A stretch of 64,000 nt of DNA from Chaetomium olivaceum (lineage: Eukaryota; Ascomycota; Sordariomycetes; Sordariales; Chaetomiaceae), in contig JAYWVB010000018.1 of assembly GCA_039881045.1 (NCBI GenBank), positions 434,001 to 498,000 of the forward strand, read 5' to 3'. The position numbers and the translations under genes were made by a program. The notes below the pieces were generated by a model. It had not been told where the DNA came from. It did no database searches and saw nothing but the letters and a program-made list of their open reading frames with translations. Of this stretch, positions 27,231 through 39,296 are shown piece by piece (the first letter of the stretch is position 1; each line of letters opens with the position of its first letter).

Positions 27231-29009
27231 AGACTCGTGGATCTGTAGCCATAAGAGGCCTCTCCAAATTCATCCACGGACACCGTGCTGTTGCCAATCT
27301 TCCAGCAGGCGCCGTCATAGACACAAAGTCTCCCAGCCAGATGATCTCCACCCCTTCCTTGAGCTGCTTCACCCCAGCAGTATATGTTACCCCACTGGGG
27401 CCTCTTCGAAATCTTGCGTCTCAGGGGCCCAGTAAGCGATACAGGGACGGATCTTATTAGCCATTTGAAGGGTAGTATAGGAAGTTCGGGATCGCGGATA
27501 CGGTCCGAACGATATGAAAGGGGGCATGGATTTATAGAATAGCTGTGCCATTCAACTGCGTCTTTCCCTCGCAACCGACTCCTCGTTGGCTATTGCCTGG
27601 CAAGCGGGGACGTGGGCCGCGGCAGTGAGGAGGTGAGGAGTTGAGGGACAGGAAAGTGGGGGTGGCCGAGGTGGAAGACGTTGTGTTGGAGGCGGTGTGG
27701 GACCAGGTGGAGGCGAGAAGCCTGCTGACGAACGAGTCACACTTGCAGTTTGCATCTTCCGGTGCGCGTCCTGTAAGCCTTTTTGATTGGCGGGGATACG
27801 ATCTTCAAGCAGTCAACCATGCAGGAGGCGGGTACAGATACTCATATGGCGCTTAGAGTAGATCCAGCAGATATCTAGAGGGCGGGGTTGAGGAGGCATG
27901 TACTATTCATAGCAGCTGATAGCGCTACATTAGATAACGAGGATTGGCCACATCTTGTGTTCTAATCAGGTTTTATTGCGTGATCGGCTTGCTTCGCTCC
28001 AAGTCATTCCCGTACGGGCGGATAGTTCGGGGTGGAGGATTCTGAGAACTCAGATCCGAGAAATTCCAGGAACAGCTGCCTCTGCGATCACGCGGTTCCG
28101 TCACCACCTTAGCTGCCCCTCTCCTTAGCATGCCAGTGTGATGTGATAAACGCATGCCCCACACGACCCGTTCCTCTGTTCGTGAATACCTCTGGTGCTT
28201 CTGGCTGGCCCCCACTTCAACCATGAACGGAAAACGGTGAACACTCAGCCATGTATGATCGTCAAGACGAGACCTTGGTGCACGGGATTGTGGTCGGTTC
28301 GCCGCATGCCTTCGTGAAGCTGAAGCGCACGCACCGTAGGATGCCGCGCGTTTTGTAGCATCATATGGCGGCGTCACCTTGCTGCCATGGGCGTTTTTAT
28401 TTGCGGGCATCGCGGCTCTCCTCTCCAGGAATGCCCCATCTGGAGTTCCAGACACCGAGCTTCTGCCACCACCCGCTTGATGTCCCACAGACCCTTGTCC
28501 ATTACAACCAACGGGTTCTAACCCTTATTTGTTACGACCTACTTGATTGGGCGTGTAGCAATATCGCACTACAGATTCACCCCGGGGGCGGTGATGGATG
28601 GCTGCAACGAAATCGTGCTGGCGTCACAATAAAACGTCATACATGGTGAAGGACAGGTAAGTAGGCAGGGTATACGGTGTGGCATTGCCGCTCGCGTTGG
28701 CGCCCTGCGAGGCTTCTAGACGGCAGCGCCAGCGTAACAGTAACACTGTGCTTCCTGCAATTCGGCGCGTATCTAGCCGCCGACATGACCCATGGAGCAG
28801 GTATTGTCGTCCCCGCGGGAGCCCGGCGAAGCTGCGAGCAAGGCTGCGACGGCGCTGCCAGCAGTGAATATAAGATCCTGACGCGGACTGTCGTCCAAAA
28901 CTGTTGTCCTTCTCCTAAACACAACAAGTGCCTCACGTTCCGCTTCTGCCAATATGTCTCAGTACCCTGGTTTCGAAGGCTACCGGCACATTGTTAATTA
29001 CGACCCAAC
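27231..29009. other. Spacer with weak frames and one dispersed repeat
   Basis: Minus frames 27206-27574 and 27973-28488 and plus frame 28677-28997 have no motif I can name. The first may belong to the chromodomain-like gene upstream. The second copy of the 110-bp dispersed repeat is at 27849-27957. Confidence 0.4.
27849..27957 (+). repeat. Dispersed repeat, copy 2
   Basis: This copy matches 20270-20385 in the same orientation, with TACTATTCATAGCAGC followed by AGCGCTAC and GATTGGCCACAT. Confidence 0.6.
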
Positions 29010-29465
29010 ATGCCGACGCCGCCTGCTGCCTTCCTCACAGCACCACCTGCAGTGAGCAAGCACTTGGCAACCACCGCCGCCGCCGGATACAGAAGCTTCG
29101 AGCAGGCTTCATCGTCCATTCCGCCCAGGCCGGTCTCACAACCTTCGGCTGACAAGGACAGCGCCTTGACCCTGCATGAGCGACTTCTCGTGGTGCAGGA
29201 CGCAATGCAGTGGATGATCCGGAACCAACATCAGTTGCTCGAGAGATTGGACGCAGTATTGAGAAAACAAGAGAGACTAGAGAGAGGACAAGAGGCCGCC
29301 AAGGCCAGCGTCGCCAAGCTCTCGGAGACAGTCCATGACTTCAAGCACAAGGTGGGGAGCGAAGTGGACATGAGCGCTTGCGATGAGTGTGCGGACGAGG
29401 AAGATCAGTATAAAGACCGGTATACGGACGCTATTGTCGATAATGACTACCTCCGACACTGCTGA
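29010..29465 (+). CDS. Hypothetical coiled-coil protein
   Basis: A 151-residue frame starting MPTPPAAFLTAPPAVSKHLA, with a Pro/Ser-rich first 50 residues. A continuous amphipathic helix follows at about 55-120 (LHERLLVVQDAMQWMIRNQH, then QLLERLDAVLRKQERLERGQ). The C-terminus is acidic and Cys-containing (SACDECADEEDQYKD). There is no intron and no catalytic motif. The helix spacing recalls the product of 20670-21109. A scaffold or dimerisation role is only inference. Confidence 0.5.
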   Translation: MPTPPAAFLTAPPAVSKHLATTAAAGYRSFEQASSSIPPRPVSQPSADKDSALTLHERLLVVQDAMQWMIRNQHQLLERLDAVLRKQERLERGQEAAKASVAKLSETVHDFKHKVGSEVDMSACDECADEEDQYKDRYTDAIVDNDYLRHC

Positions 29466-30697
29466 ATAGCGGGGGTCGTCAACTCCAGGGCATGGGACCG
29501 CTCAGAAATAGCATCATAGGGAGATAAAGAAAGCAATGATGCGACTTCATTTGAGACCCGCCTGATCGAAACTGCATTCCTTGTCGTAGATGGATGACAC
29601 CCGACCTAGCCGACGGATGCTGTGCCGTCGGGGGATGGGTCACATGACACTCTGTCCCTGCGATCTGCAATGCGACATTCATGCACGCGATCTTCCTGTT
29701 GTGCCACTTCATCGTCCTTGAAGATACACTGTGCACGACACGGTGCCCGCAGCACTTACATTTATTATCCGCCATCTTCGCACCCGCAATAACAATTGCA
29801 GGAGCATTTGCGACGCCGGTCGACATTCGCACCGGGTCCGGGCAATACAAGTGTCAGCGGCCAGTTGTATGTGCCGATGCGATTCCGCAGGAAAGCCGGT
29901 TTCTGGTATGAAAGTCCCAAGCATCAATGACAGTGTTTCACAGTGTATCCAGACCACCGGTAACGCATGACATAACGCCGGTATCAGCGACTGGCTCATT
30001 ATCAGCAGCGCATCAAATGTGGCCCCACCTGCCACCAATAACACAGTAACCCCACCATCAAACGTTGTGTGGCCCCTGGATACGAGCCGTCTCCATTCCG
30101 CGCCCAACCAATGCAATCACGTTTGTCTGGCGGCTCTTCCCAATGTCCGGAAGAGGAGCAGAGGAACCGCGTGTAAATTCGGTTATATGATGTTCGGGGA
30201 AGGGACGTAGGGTGGGGGTTGTAGCGTTACGAAGTCGGTGGCGCCACTGGGCCTGCAACTGTGGCCGGCTTGCAGTTGGTTGTTTCCACACAGAGCGCAA
30301 GCCGGCAGGCTAGTACAATGTCTCGAGGTGCAGCGCGGTTTGAGTGCGGACGACGACCATCTTTGCCGTTTCTTCTACATCTTACATTCGGACGGTTGAA
30401 ATTAGCTGCACTTGTAGATGTTTCAATTCCGCATCTTGGGATTGCACAAACGCTGCCAGCTGGAGTATCGCGAACACACAGGTCAGTCCAGGTAGGGCGG
30501 ACGGCGCACGGCAAATAGGGTGGTTGTTTCTCGGAGCGGCCCAGTGCGAAACTTGAATGCATCACTGTGACCGATGCTGATGGCGGCGTGGTGGCCTTCA
30601 CTGCCCACATCTTTCCGCTTTTGCCGACCTTCTTCCCGAGGCTCAGGCTTTCCCTAACCAGTCCCGAGCGTTGTGATCGCCTACAATTCGGATAACT
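29466..30697. other. Spacer without a trusted gene
   Basis: A Cys/His-containing minus frame (MADNKCKCCGHRVVHSVSSR, about 29479-29775) looks like a possible zinc-binding remnant but has no complete motif. Frames at 29709-30116 and 30227-30610 are not recognised. Confidence 0.4.
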
Positions 30698-33600
30698 ATG
30701 GCTTCAAGGGATGGATCAGAAATGCCTTTGCGTACATGGATAGGTCAAGAGGATCTACACAGGCTTGATGATGGCCAATGCCTGAACGACAACCTCATCG
30801 CGTTCGGACTCCACCTCCTCGTTTCTTCGAAGCATGACTACCCCCACAAGCGAATTTACCTCCATAACTCATATTTCCACACGAATCTCAAGGGTAGCGG
30901 CTACGAGAGTGTCAAGAGGTGGACTTCGAATGTGGATCTGTTTTCGTACGATTACGTCGTCGTACCTGTCAATGAAGGCTTTCACTGGTGGGTAGCGATC
31001 ATTTGCAACCCAGGAATGCTGGATTCAGCAGCCCGTGACCAAGGTGGTAAGTGCACGGAGCCGACGGGAGCCTTAAATGGTGTCGACTAATATGATGCAC
31101 TATAGGCATCCGCTCACAACCGCGAAGGCCTGCGGCTACGACACCCAGATCCTACCGTACCGATCCCAGTCCGGGAATCGTTACCCTCGACTCCCTAGGC
31201 TTGGACCATTCCCCGACAGTTCGTCTTCTCAGAGAATACCTCCTCGCTGAGTTCAAGCATAAGCGAGATATCGAGATCGTCCAGACGCCGCAGTTCGAGT
31301 TGAAGGCGGGAAAGATTCTGGAAGAAGACAACTCTTGCGACAGCGGCATCTACGTTCTCGGGTATATCCAAGAGTTTCTCAAAAGTCCAGACTTATTCAT
31401 TGAGGATCTGATCCAGAATGCTCCTCCCCGTTGGTCGATCAAGCCTTCCGAGTTACGGACCTTCTGGCGCGAGATGATACTTGGGGTCCAGATGAAAGAT
31501 GATTCTCGCGTCCTGACGTCCGAGCAACTGTTGAAGGTCGACCGGTTTCGTGACGAGATCCGGCGCTGCGCTACCGACCTCCAGAGATACGAGCGATGCG
31601 TGCAAATCCGAGACGACTTGCTCAAGGAGCAAACTGAGAGTCAGTACTTGGCCGATATTTGCGAGCGTGCTATTTTCAGCCAGTGCGTCAGATACAGAGA
31701 TTGGAAGGAGGCGAGGGAGACGTCCGGCAAACCGTCAGAGCTGGACGAGGGTGACGTAGCGGAGTGGAACAGATTCCTAAAGGTGGCCAAGGCCGGTGGC
31801 GACGAGAGATCCAAACGTGTCTCCGCACTCAGGAAGGTAGAGAGCTGCTGGGGGCACGAGACCGTTCAGCATTATGAGTGGGCTTCCAGAGGAAGGTACT
31901 TTTGCGACAAACTTGCCACCGCCGCACGAAGAATCGTCAACTGGAGAACAGCCACAGCGGCCTTAAACTCGGCAATGTTAAGACGATCTCAAAAGGGACA
32001 AACCCTCAAGCGGCGGCCCATCCATGCCTCGCCTAGCCCCGTCGAGCTAATTGACTTGCTTTCTTTGTGCAAGAGATCACCTATCGAGGAGCCAATGGTG
32101 GTGCCAGAGGGGCTTGGCTTTGATAGATTTGGTCTTTTGGTCCAGCAGGAGTACGCCGCCTTCCTACGTACGGCCACCGGATCCGTGGCTCCTGCGGGAA
32201 AGCCAGATTACTCAACGAGCTTGAGCCTGCTTCTGGATGAGCAGAGAGTTGTACCTGAAGGGTTTGGTTTTGACGATTTTGGCCTCTTGGTCCCGAGCGA
32301 CCGCGCCGTCTTCTTACGCCCGGCAGACCGATCCGACAGCTCCGGCCTGTCAACTCCGCTTGTGGCTGGGAGTTTCGACCTCTCCGTGGGGATCACGCAC
32401 CCCCCCAACCTCTCTTCTCCTGGTACTACCCAATCTCTAACCTCGTCGCGAGATGTTCTTGGTTCCAACCCGACCTATACGATGGCTATCGGCAACGAGC
32501 AAACAGAATGTGGTCACCGTACGCAGAATACCACACCTAATGATCAACATGGGTCAACTAGTACCGAGATGGAAGCAACTACGGAGGAGCTACGTCAACC
32601 GAGCTGTGACTCTATTATCAAAGAGGTTATCGAGACCTTTCTTGCCGAATGCTCACCGGTCCCTGAGCCCTACGCTGATTCCGCGATGAACACAGCTACA
32701 ACGTTGTCAGCGCCTCTTGCTTCGGAATATAACCCTATATCGCTAGTGCCTCTTGCTTCGGGACCGGGTCATATCCTTGTGTCTGCCAACGACCAACTCG
32801 ATCTCTGCAACGCCTCGGATGGGTCCGATCGAGCCGCTGCCGGCACTGACGGCCCCGCACCCAGGACTCTCGAGTGCGCCGAGGGCACCAGCCGGGACCC
32901 GTCAATTACCGACCCTCCCCCTTCTCCGCATATCCCTGGCACTACCGATCACTCTATTGCCTCCGAAACTACCGACCAGAGGGATTTGGATACCGAGGGC
33001 GCTATAGCGGGGGACGGCCAGGATATTCCTGCAAACGCTGTCCCAGATCGGCCTCCTCGAATGGCACTCCGCCCGCGCATGGCGCCATCCTTCCAGGGGA
33101 TGGCCAGCAGCAGCAGGACCAAGCCCAGAATAGCCAAGCCGCGAGAAGCGCGACCTTCCACGAACGAAGTTCCAGAGATGCCGCTGGACTGCTGTCCGGA
33201 ACTGCCTCTGCCGCTCCGATCCGCCTTGGACAAGCCGTTTCCATTCAGCCGCGAAACAGCAAACCGATTTTTCCCTTTCCTTGAACACCTTTGCTATGAG
33301 CATCTTCAGCGCTACGTCAAGCTTTGGTACCACACCGAGCAAGCACAGGTCGTTGCTGTAGCCAGGTCAGCCGAGCACCTAGATACGTCGAATCGTCGAC
33401 GCAGAGCCTCGCTGCCCGATATCACCCCTTCAAAGCGTCCCCGGCTTGACACGCCTCTACGGCTCTCCAGAAGGCCTGGGGCTTCTGAGGACCGACCGGC
33501 GTACGATCACATTCCCAATGACGCCTACAAGCAACGAGCCTTGGCCGACCTGAAGCAGGCTACGCCGTTGCGAGGCTCGCACGGTGCAGAGACAAATCCG

Positions 33601-34685
33601 CTTATTCGCGAACTGTTGGAGAAGGTCGAGCATCCGAACACGGAGAGTAGCCGTGGCAAACTCGAAGCCTTGTTTTGTACCGGCGATGAAGCGGCGCACA
33701 TAGTCGAGACTCGGAGCGTCGATGCTCCGATAATCACGGAAGGCCAGCAGCCGTTTGAGTGGGGCGAGAACGGCCGGCCGATTGAACAGATTCTTCGGCG
33801 ATTTTCCACCTCCGATGACCTGTTGATCTCGGTCCAAACCCCGTCTCTCCCCGCCACCGGGCAATCATTCCAAGTTCGCAAGTTTGGCGAAGTCAAGAAG
33901 CAGTTCCTCGCCCAGAAAAACACAAGCGATCCGTTGAATCTCCTAGACCTACAATGCCCGGTACAGTCTACTGTGCCCAAATTCTTGAGTGGGGAGAATT
34001 GCGGGCTCCTCCTTGACGTTCGGAATCGAGTTTTGATGGAGGGCAGTGCCGAAAGGGTAACGGCATCTCTACAGAGGTGGGCTGAGTGGAAGGACGTTGA
34101 CAAATGGGCCCTGCTTTCGGAAGGCGGACATCACACAGCTCCGCATATGGACAGCCACGGCTACGCCACGTGGATCACATCCCAAGAAGGGCCTATTGGG
34201 TTTGCCTGGATGTCACTCCCGACAGTAGAAGAACGACAAGCGTGGATGGCTGCACCTCACAAGTACACCGGCGGCAGGTGGAGGTACATCATCCTCAAGC
34301 CGGGCCAGACCGTTTTCTTCCCACCAGGCACGATTCACTTCGTCTTTCGGGTGAGGGATCATCAAACCTTAGCTCTCGGTGGCCATGTTCTTCAGTGGTC
34401 TAGCATCCAGCATTGGATCCAGGTTGTTCTTTGGGAGTTGAAAAAGCCGGCGACCACGAATGAGGAGATGAAGATGACAGCGCCAAAACTCGTCCATACA
34501 GTAGCAGAGCTCGTTAGAGCTAAAGTGAACAATGTTGGGGTACAGGAGCTGGGGGGTGAGGATGCAGTGAAGGTGTTCTTCGAATCTGTCAAGGTAAGAA
34601 TGATACGAGACTGCGACACGGGGGGGGGGCTAATGATATTTAGGAATCAGAAAGGCTGAGACCAAGGCGCCGCTTACGTAGGTAG
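30698..34685 (+). CDS. Ulp1-type (C48) protease domain fused to a JmjC domain
   Basis: Three exons: 30698-31046, 31106-34593 and 34644-34685. Introns are 59 and 50 bp with GTAAGT/GTAAGA donors, CTAAT branch sites and TATAG/TTTAG acceptors; the product is 1292 residues. The N-terminal Ulp1 fold has LDDGQCLNDNLIAFGLHLL, the catalytic His in EGFHWWVAIIC (residue 96) and Asp in VTLDSLG (145). The nucleophile motif reads DNSCDSGIYVL where the family has N-x-x-D-C-G, so the catalytic Cys is Ser (about 196) and the oxyanion Gln is Glu. Residues about 300-400 repeat VVPEG-GFD-FGLLV twice. The C-terminus is JmjC, with HMD at 1130-1132 and the distal His in GTIHFVF (1194), so the Fe(II) triad is complete. 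I infer a pseudo-protease joined to a possibly active dioxygenase. Confidence 0.8.
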
Positions 34686-35106
34686 GAGCGATCAGGCCGG
34701 TGAAGACGGCTTCAGATTGAATCCGCCATGTTAGGAATTTGTGCCTTCAGACAGCTGAATTCAGGGACACCGTATTTTCTTCCCCGGACCAAAGACAAAC
34801 GGTTCCTGTTGATCAGGTTCAGAAGGGGAAGCGAGTTGTACAAGGAAAAGGAGCCACCAACTTTGCATGGGTGCTAGATCGCTCACAGCGGCGCCGTCGT
34901 GAGACGATGACGAGGTGGCTTCGCTCGTCGCAACCGGGAAGAGGATGTGAAAGAAAACCCGAGTTTTCAACATGACAGCCTGATCTGAGGCAGTGTTTAT
35001 TCATCATACTGCTCGGTCTACTCAATCCCTGAGCGCACTGAGCACTTCGCAGGGGTATCCCGCGCCCCACCTTCGTCTGGCACAGAGAGTGATGATAGTG
35101 ATCCGT
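34686..35106. other. Intergenic, no gene seen
   Basis: Frames of 70-80 residues exist on both strands but show no recognisable motif. Confidence 0.4.
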
Positions 35107-35205
35107 GACAAAGCGCCACATGCCCAAGCTGCAAGATAGTAACCGCGACCCGCGTCTCCGCATCGACATTGGCAAGCTGGCAGAGGGGCTCCGGCACAAC
35201 TGTAA
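35107..35205 (+). pseudogene. NYN-like gene fragment (inverted copy)
   Basis: The plus strand reads HMPKLQDSNRDPRLRIDIGK then LAEGLRHN and a stop. This is nearly the same as the minus-strand reading of 35342-35440, so the two form an inverted repeat with a 140-bp AT-rich spacer. It is only the second part of the N-terminal NYN motif; the rest is missing. Confidence 0.6.
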
Positions 35206-35341
35206 CTAGGGCCTATTGTTCCTATTTATCTCCTTTTCATTACCGCTATAGCCAGATATCAGTCTCGAACTTAAAGCCTTCTATATACAGCCATTAAAGG
35301 GTAGATAGGGGCTAAAGAGGAATAATAGGCTCTAGGCATGG

Positions 35342-35490
35342 TTGTACTGGAGCCCCTCTGCCAGCTTGCCAATGTCGATGCGGAGACGTGGGTCGCGGTT
35401 ACTTCTTGCAACTTGGGCATGTGGTTGTTGCGCCTCGATCCAGATGTTGGAGTGGTCGACGAATGTTATATACGTCCCGCCGGGCATCGT
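35342..35490 (-). pseudogene. NYN-domain N-terminal fragment
   Basis: On the minus strand a start codon opens MPGGTYITFVDHSNIWIEAQ, followed by SNRDPRLRIDIGKLAEGLQY and a stop after about 50 residues. The FVDxSNxWI pattern is the first acidic motif of NYN (PIN-like) ribonucleases. It aligns with MPSETYMIFVGDSNLWIEAQ in the gene at 48097-48636. The remainder of the domain is absent, so this is a truncated gene copy. Confidence 0.65.
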
Positions 35491-35786
35491 GATTAAAAGA
35501 ATTCAACCTGGACAGACGCTGGAACTTTCAAGCAGCTATCCTGAATGGTCACTCACACCCTGTCGTCATCCCTCGGGCGCTATGATGTGGGTTGGTTCTA
35601 CACGCTGGTTGGCTGTGGTGGTGACGCCAGGAATCCGTTCGCTTAGCCTCTCATCCTGTTGGAAATCCAACAGCCAGAGGTACCAGTACTTCGCAACAGG
35701 GGGGTCTCAATATAGTGGAACGCAGGTCACTGTAACAAAGGGCTTGAACGGTCGCGATGCAATTGTCTGACACTAGGCGCACGTGG

Positions 35787-35865
35787 ATGGATGGATGGAT
35801 ATTTATTTCACCCGGAGGCGCTAAGCCTAAAGGGCCATGATGCTAGTTACATAATCCCTCCCTGT
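35787..35865 (-). mobile_element. LINE-C 3' end with (ATCC)n tail
   Basis: On the minus strand this reads GCATCATGGCCCTTTAGGCTT, AGCGCCTCCGGGTGAAATAAAT and then (ATCC)n. It matches the interrupted copy at 37412-37449 plus 39297-39345. It is related to the LINE-B 3' end (GCATGATAGTTGCCCTTTCGGG and CCGCCGGGCGGAATAAAT). It holds the empty site GGCGCTAAGCC used by the pogo element in the other copy. Confidence 0.8.
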
Positions 35866-35878
35866 GATTCTTGGAGGC

Positions 35879-37124
35879 ATGGAAGCTCAACAAAGCCCTT
35901 CTTCAAGTCCCAGCCTGCCCCTCCAAGTATCGTCTCCATATTGCCACCAGGCGCGATAGCAATGCCTCCTGCTCATCGGCGGGTCTTGCCCTTGCAACCA
36001 GTCGAGGAGCGCAACGAGCTACCCGCCGCGGGAAATGGTTACACGCGCGAAAGATCTTGGGATCCAAAATTGGCAAGGCACGCCCAGTTCTTCTCTCATT
36101 TGACGAGCTTCCGGAATGGCAACAAGATAACGAGTACATTCGGCATGGCTATCGCCCAATCTCAGGCTCGGCGCAGGTTTCATTCAGCAGTTGGTCCTAT
36201 CTTCACAACGAGTCGGTAAACATATATTCGCACTTGATACCAGGGATCACCTTTCTGCTCGGCGAGTGGTATATCCACCAGTATCTTGCAAGTAGATACT
36301 CCACGGCCACTGCCACTGATTACCTCATGTTTGCCTTCTTCCTCTTGACTGCCGTTATCTGCTTGGGGCTGTCAACGATATACCACACCTTGTTGAACCA
36401 CTCCCACAAGGTGGAACAGATCTGTCTGCAGCTTGACCTGCTGGGCATAGCCTTCTTGACAGTGGGCGATTTTATCTCGGGAATATACATGGTCTTCTAC
36501 TGCGAACCTCTGCAACGCAAGATCTATTGGTCTATGGTGAGTGAATGTGTGTGCCCCATATACTTGTATCTCGTATCTAATAGTTACTTTGGTTGGTAGA
36601 CTGGAATTCTCGGTGCGCTTACCATCGTAATCATGGTCAGTCCGAGATTCCAGGGTCGCAAGTTCCGCATTTTCCGAACACTCACGTTCGTGGGGCTTGG
36701 TGCGTCTGGCTTTGCACCATTGATACATGGAATCACGATGTTCGGCTGGTCGCAAATGGTTAAGCAATCTGGAATGCCCTACTATCTGGTCGGGGGCTTC
36801 CTTCTGACTGGAAGCTTTTTTTACGCTGTAAGACTCCAGGTTTCCCGAGGTCGCATACTTGATGGCAACATAACTGATCCTGACTCCTGCATTTCCGTAG
36901 AGCAAGTTTCCCGAGAGTCGATATCCAGGCAAATTCGATATATGGGGCTCCTCCCATCAACTTTTCACATTATGGTGGTACTCGCCACTGTGACTCAACT
37001 GGTGGGAATATTGCAGGCCTTTGACCATAATTACTTCCACCGAACATGCTCGTCTTCTCTAAGGCACGGCCGTTATCCGACTGCTTGTATCCAAGTGGAG
37101 GCTGGGGGCACGAGTACTGGATAG
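35879..37124 (+). CDS. PAQR-family (hemolysin III / adiponectin-receptor-like) membrane protein
   Basis: The conserved part starts near 36077 with RPVLLSFDELPEWQQDNEYI and SWSYLHNESVNIYSHLIPGI. It continues through a SxxxH zinc-ligand segment (GLSTIYHTLLNHS), crosses an intron at 36537-36599 (GTGAGT donor, GGTAG acceptor, phase 0), and goes on with TGILGALTIVIMVSPRFQGR. The late His motif STFHIMVVL completes the zinc triad, and seven hydrophobic segments can be counted. Fungal PAQR proteins (Izh type) act in membrane lipid, zinc and sterol homeostasis. The N-terminus is unresolved: an ATG at 35879 (MEAQQSPSSSPSLPLQ) lies just beside the LINE-C fragment in another frame, so an early intron or damage by the insertion is possible. 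The last 30 residues are atypical. Confidence 0.75.
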
Positions 37125-37449
37125 GCCTTGAGCTTCAAATGACCGGTGAAGGTACATGGGAGGTATGAGGGCAGAATTGGATAACAAAAATAAGGACCTT
37201 GGGGGAGGGAGGGGGGAGCAGGGTAGATTAAGAGCACGGTGAACACTATAGGATGCCTTACTCCTGGAGCCCCGGCTCCCTCTCGCTTTCATCCGTCGCC
37301 CACGGTAGGGGTCATATGGGAGGAATTTCGCCATGGTGTGCGTTGGGGCGGGCGGGCGGTGGGGGGGGGGAAGGCGGGCGACGGGGTGGAAGGGAGGCAC
37401 CGAGTAGACCGGTTGGATGGATGGATATTTATTCCGCCCGGAGGCGCTA

Positions 37450-39296
37450 ACGTACTTGCATAACGAAGCGCCCACCATAACGAAGCGCCCACTTTTTTTA
37501 CACCTAACAACCTTCCAACTCTATCCTCACTTTTCTCCAACAAAATGGAATCTCTTCCAAAAGAAACTCGTATGATCCTTGCGCTTGAAGCTCTCAAGAA
37601 AGACCCTAAACTTTCTGTCCGAAAAGCTTCTGCGATCTACGAGGTCTCACGAAGCTCGCTCCGCGACCGACGCGCCGGAAAGCAACCACGACGCGAAATA
37701 CCAGCCAACCTTCGAAAACTGACTGACTTTGAAGAGCAAGTCCTTCTTGAGAGAGTACTCGACCTTGATGCGCGAGGATTTCAGCCCCAGCTCTCGGACC
37801 TTCGAGAAATGGCCGATCGCCTTCGGGCCGCACGCGGCGCGTCGGGCGTCGGACCCGATGGGCAAACGGTTTCGTAAAGCGACATTCCAAGGTTACGACG
37901 CGTTTCCGACGCCGAATCGATTACAGAGCCCAATGCGAAGATCCCGACGTAGTAAACGCGTGGTTTCGGCTCGTACGCAACGTAATCGATAAATACGCGA
38001 TCCAAGAGGGGGACATCTACAACTTCGACGAGACTGGGTTCCAGATGGGCATACTTTCGAGTGCAAAGGTCGTGACGAGCTCCGAGCGACGTGGACGGCC
38101 TCGCACAAAGCAGCCTGGCAATCGAGAGTGGGTTACGGTGATCCAAGCTGTGTGTGCGGATGGCTGGGTCGTGCCGCCGTACTTTGTCGTCAAGGGGAAA
38201 AAACCACCTCCTCCCTTGGTACCAGGACAGCCGGTTCCAGCCCGAATGGAGAGTCCATACAAGCGAGAATGGCTGGACAACAAATGAGATTGGCCTCGAT
38301 TGGCTAAAACATTTCGACGAGGCTACCAAACGCCGTACGAGAGGGGTACATCGACTGCTCATCCTTGACGGCCACGAAAGCCACCACTCGGTCGACTTCG
38401 AAGATTTCTGCAAGGCCAACAACATTGTTACACTTTGCATGCCTCCCCATTCTTCCCACTTTCTCCAGCTTGATGTTGGGTGTTTTAGTCCGCTCAAGGC
38501 CTCGTACGGCAAGCGGATTGAGCAGATGATGCGGATGCAGATCACCCACATACGAAGGAGGACTTCTTCGACGCGTTTGTCGAGGCATTTCACGCTTCAA
38601 TCACAGCGAACAACATACGAGCGGGCTTTAGAGCAACTGGCCTTGTTCCTTTTGACCCTGAATTGGTAGTTTCTTGCCTCGACCCTAAGCCACTTACCCC
38701 ATCTCCTCCAAACTCGCGTCCCGGAACAGCCTCGACTTGGGCCTGAAGACCCCATCCAATGCGTACGACGCGACCAAGAGCTCCATCACTCTCAAGCGGA
38801 AGATCGAGAACCATCAAGGTAGCTCTGACTCACATTTTCGACATCATCGACTTGCAGGCCAAGAGCATCTCAAAATTGGCACATGAAATGGTGTTACTCC
38901 GAGCTGAGGCCCAGGAACTTCGTACAGCAAATGAGCGACTAAGCAAGCGCCGTAGGACAAAGAAAACGCGTCTGCAGGAAGGAGGATCACTTAGTTTACA
39001 AGAGGCAAAGGGTTTGATGGCTGACCGGGGACTTGGTGATAAGGACTGCGAGGAAACGTCAGGGAGTAGTGGTTGTATAACAGTGGGTGGGCCACGCATT
39101 CGGCTCTGCAGCAACTGCAAGAAGCCCGGCCACAATGCGCGGACATGTCAAGTAGTTTGCGAGATGTCTGAAGACAGTGACTCCGAGTAGTTTCAATTGA
39201 TTTGAGCTGTTGTGGCTGAATTGACTTACACAAGTGGTTGAGGTCCGGGAAAAGTGGGCGCTTCGTTATGGTGGGCGCTTCGTTATGCAAGTACGT
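37450..39296 (+). mobile_element. pogo/Fot-type DNA transposon, 1847 bp
   Basis: Perfect 47-bp terminal inverted repeats lie at 37450-37496 and 39250-39296, starting ACGTACTTGCATAACGAAGC. Each contains the 17-mer CATAACGAAGCGCCCAC twice in tandem, likely transposase binding sites. The target duplication is TA (37448-37449 and 39297-39298). The uninterrupted site is preserved at 35830-35840 in the sibling LINE-C fragment. Confidence 0.95.
37545..39190 (+). pseudogene. pogo-type DDE transposase, multiple frameshifts
   Basis: The gene reads in pieces. It opens with an HTH_psq-like N-terminus (MESLPKETRMILALEALKKD, then VRKASAIYEVSRSSLRDRRA) and a CENP-B-like HTH. Next are the first catalytic Asp (YNFDETGFQMG, about 38020-38050) and the second (HRLLILDGHESHHS, about 38350). 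MPPHSSHFLQLDVGCFSPLK follows, where the family has LLQPLDVG, so one Pro codon is missing. The C-terminal CCHC knuckle is CSNCKKPGHNARTC. One-base frameshifts fall near 37857, 38275, 38548 and 38820. The TIRs are perfect, so the copy could still be moved in trans, but it is not autonomous. Confidence 0.9.
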
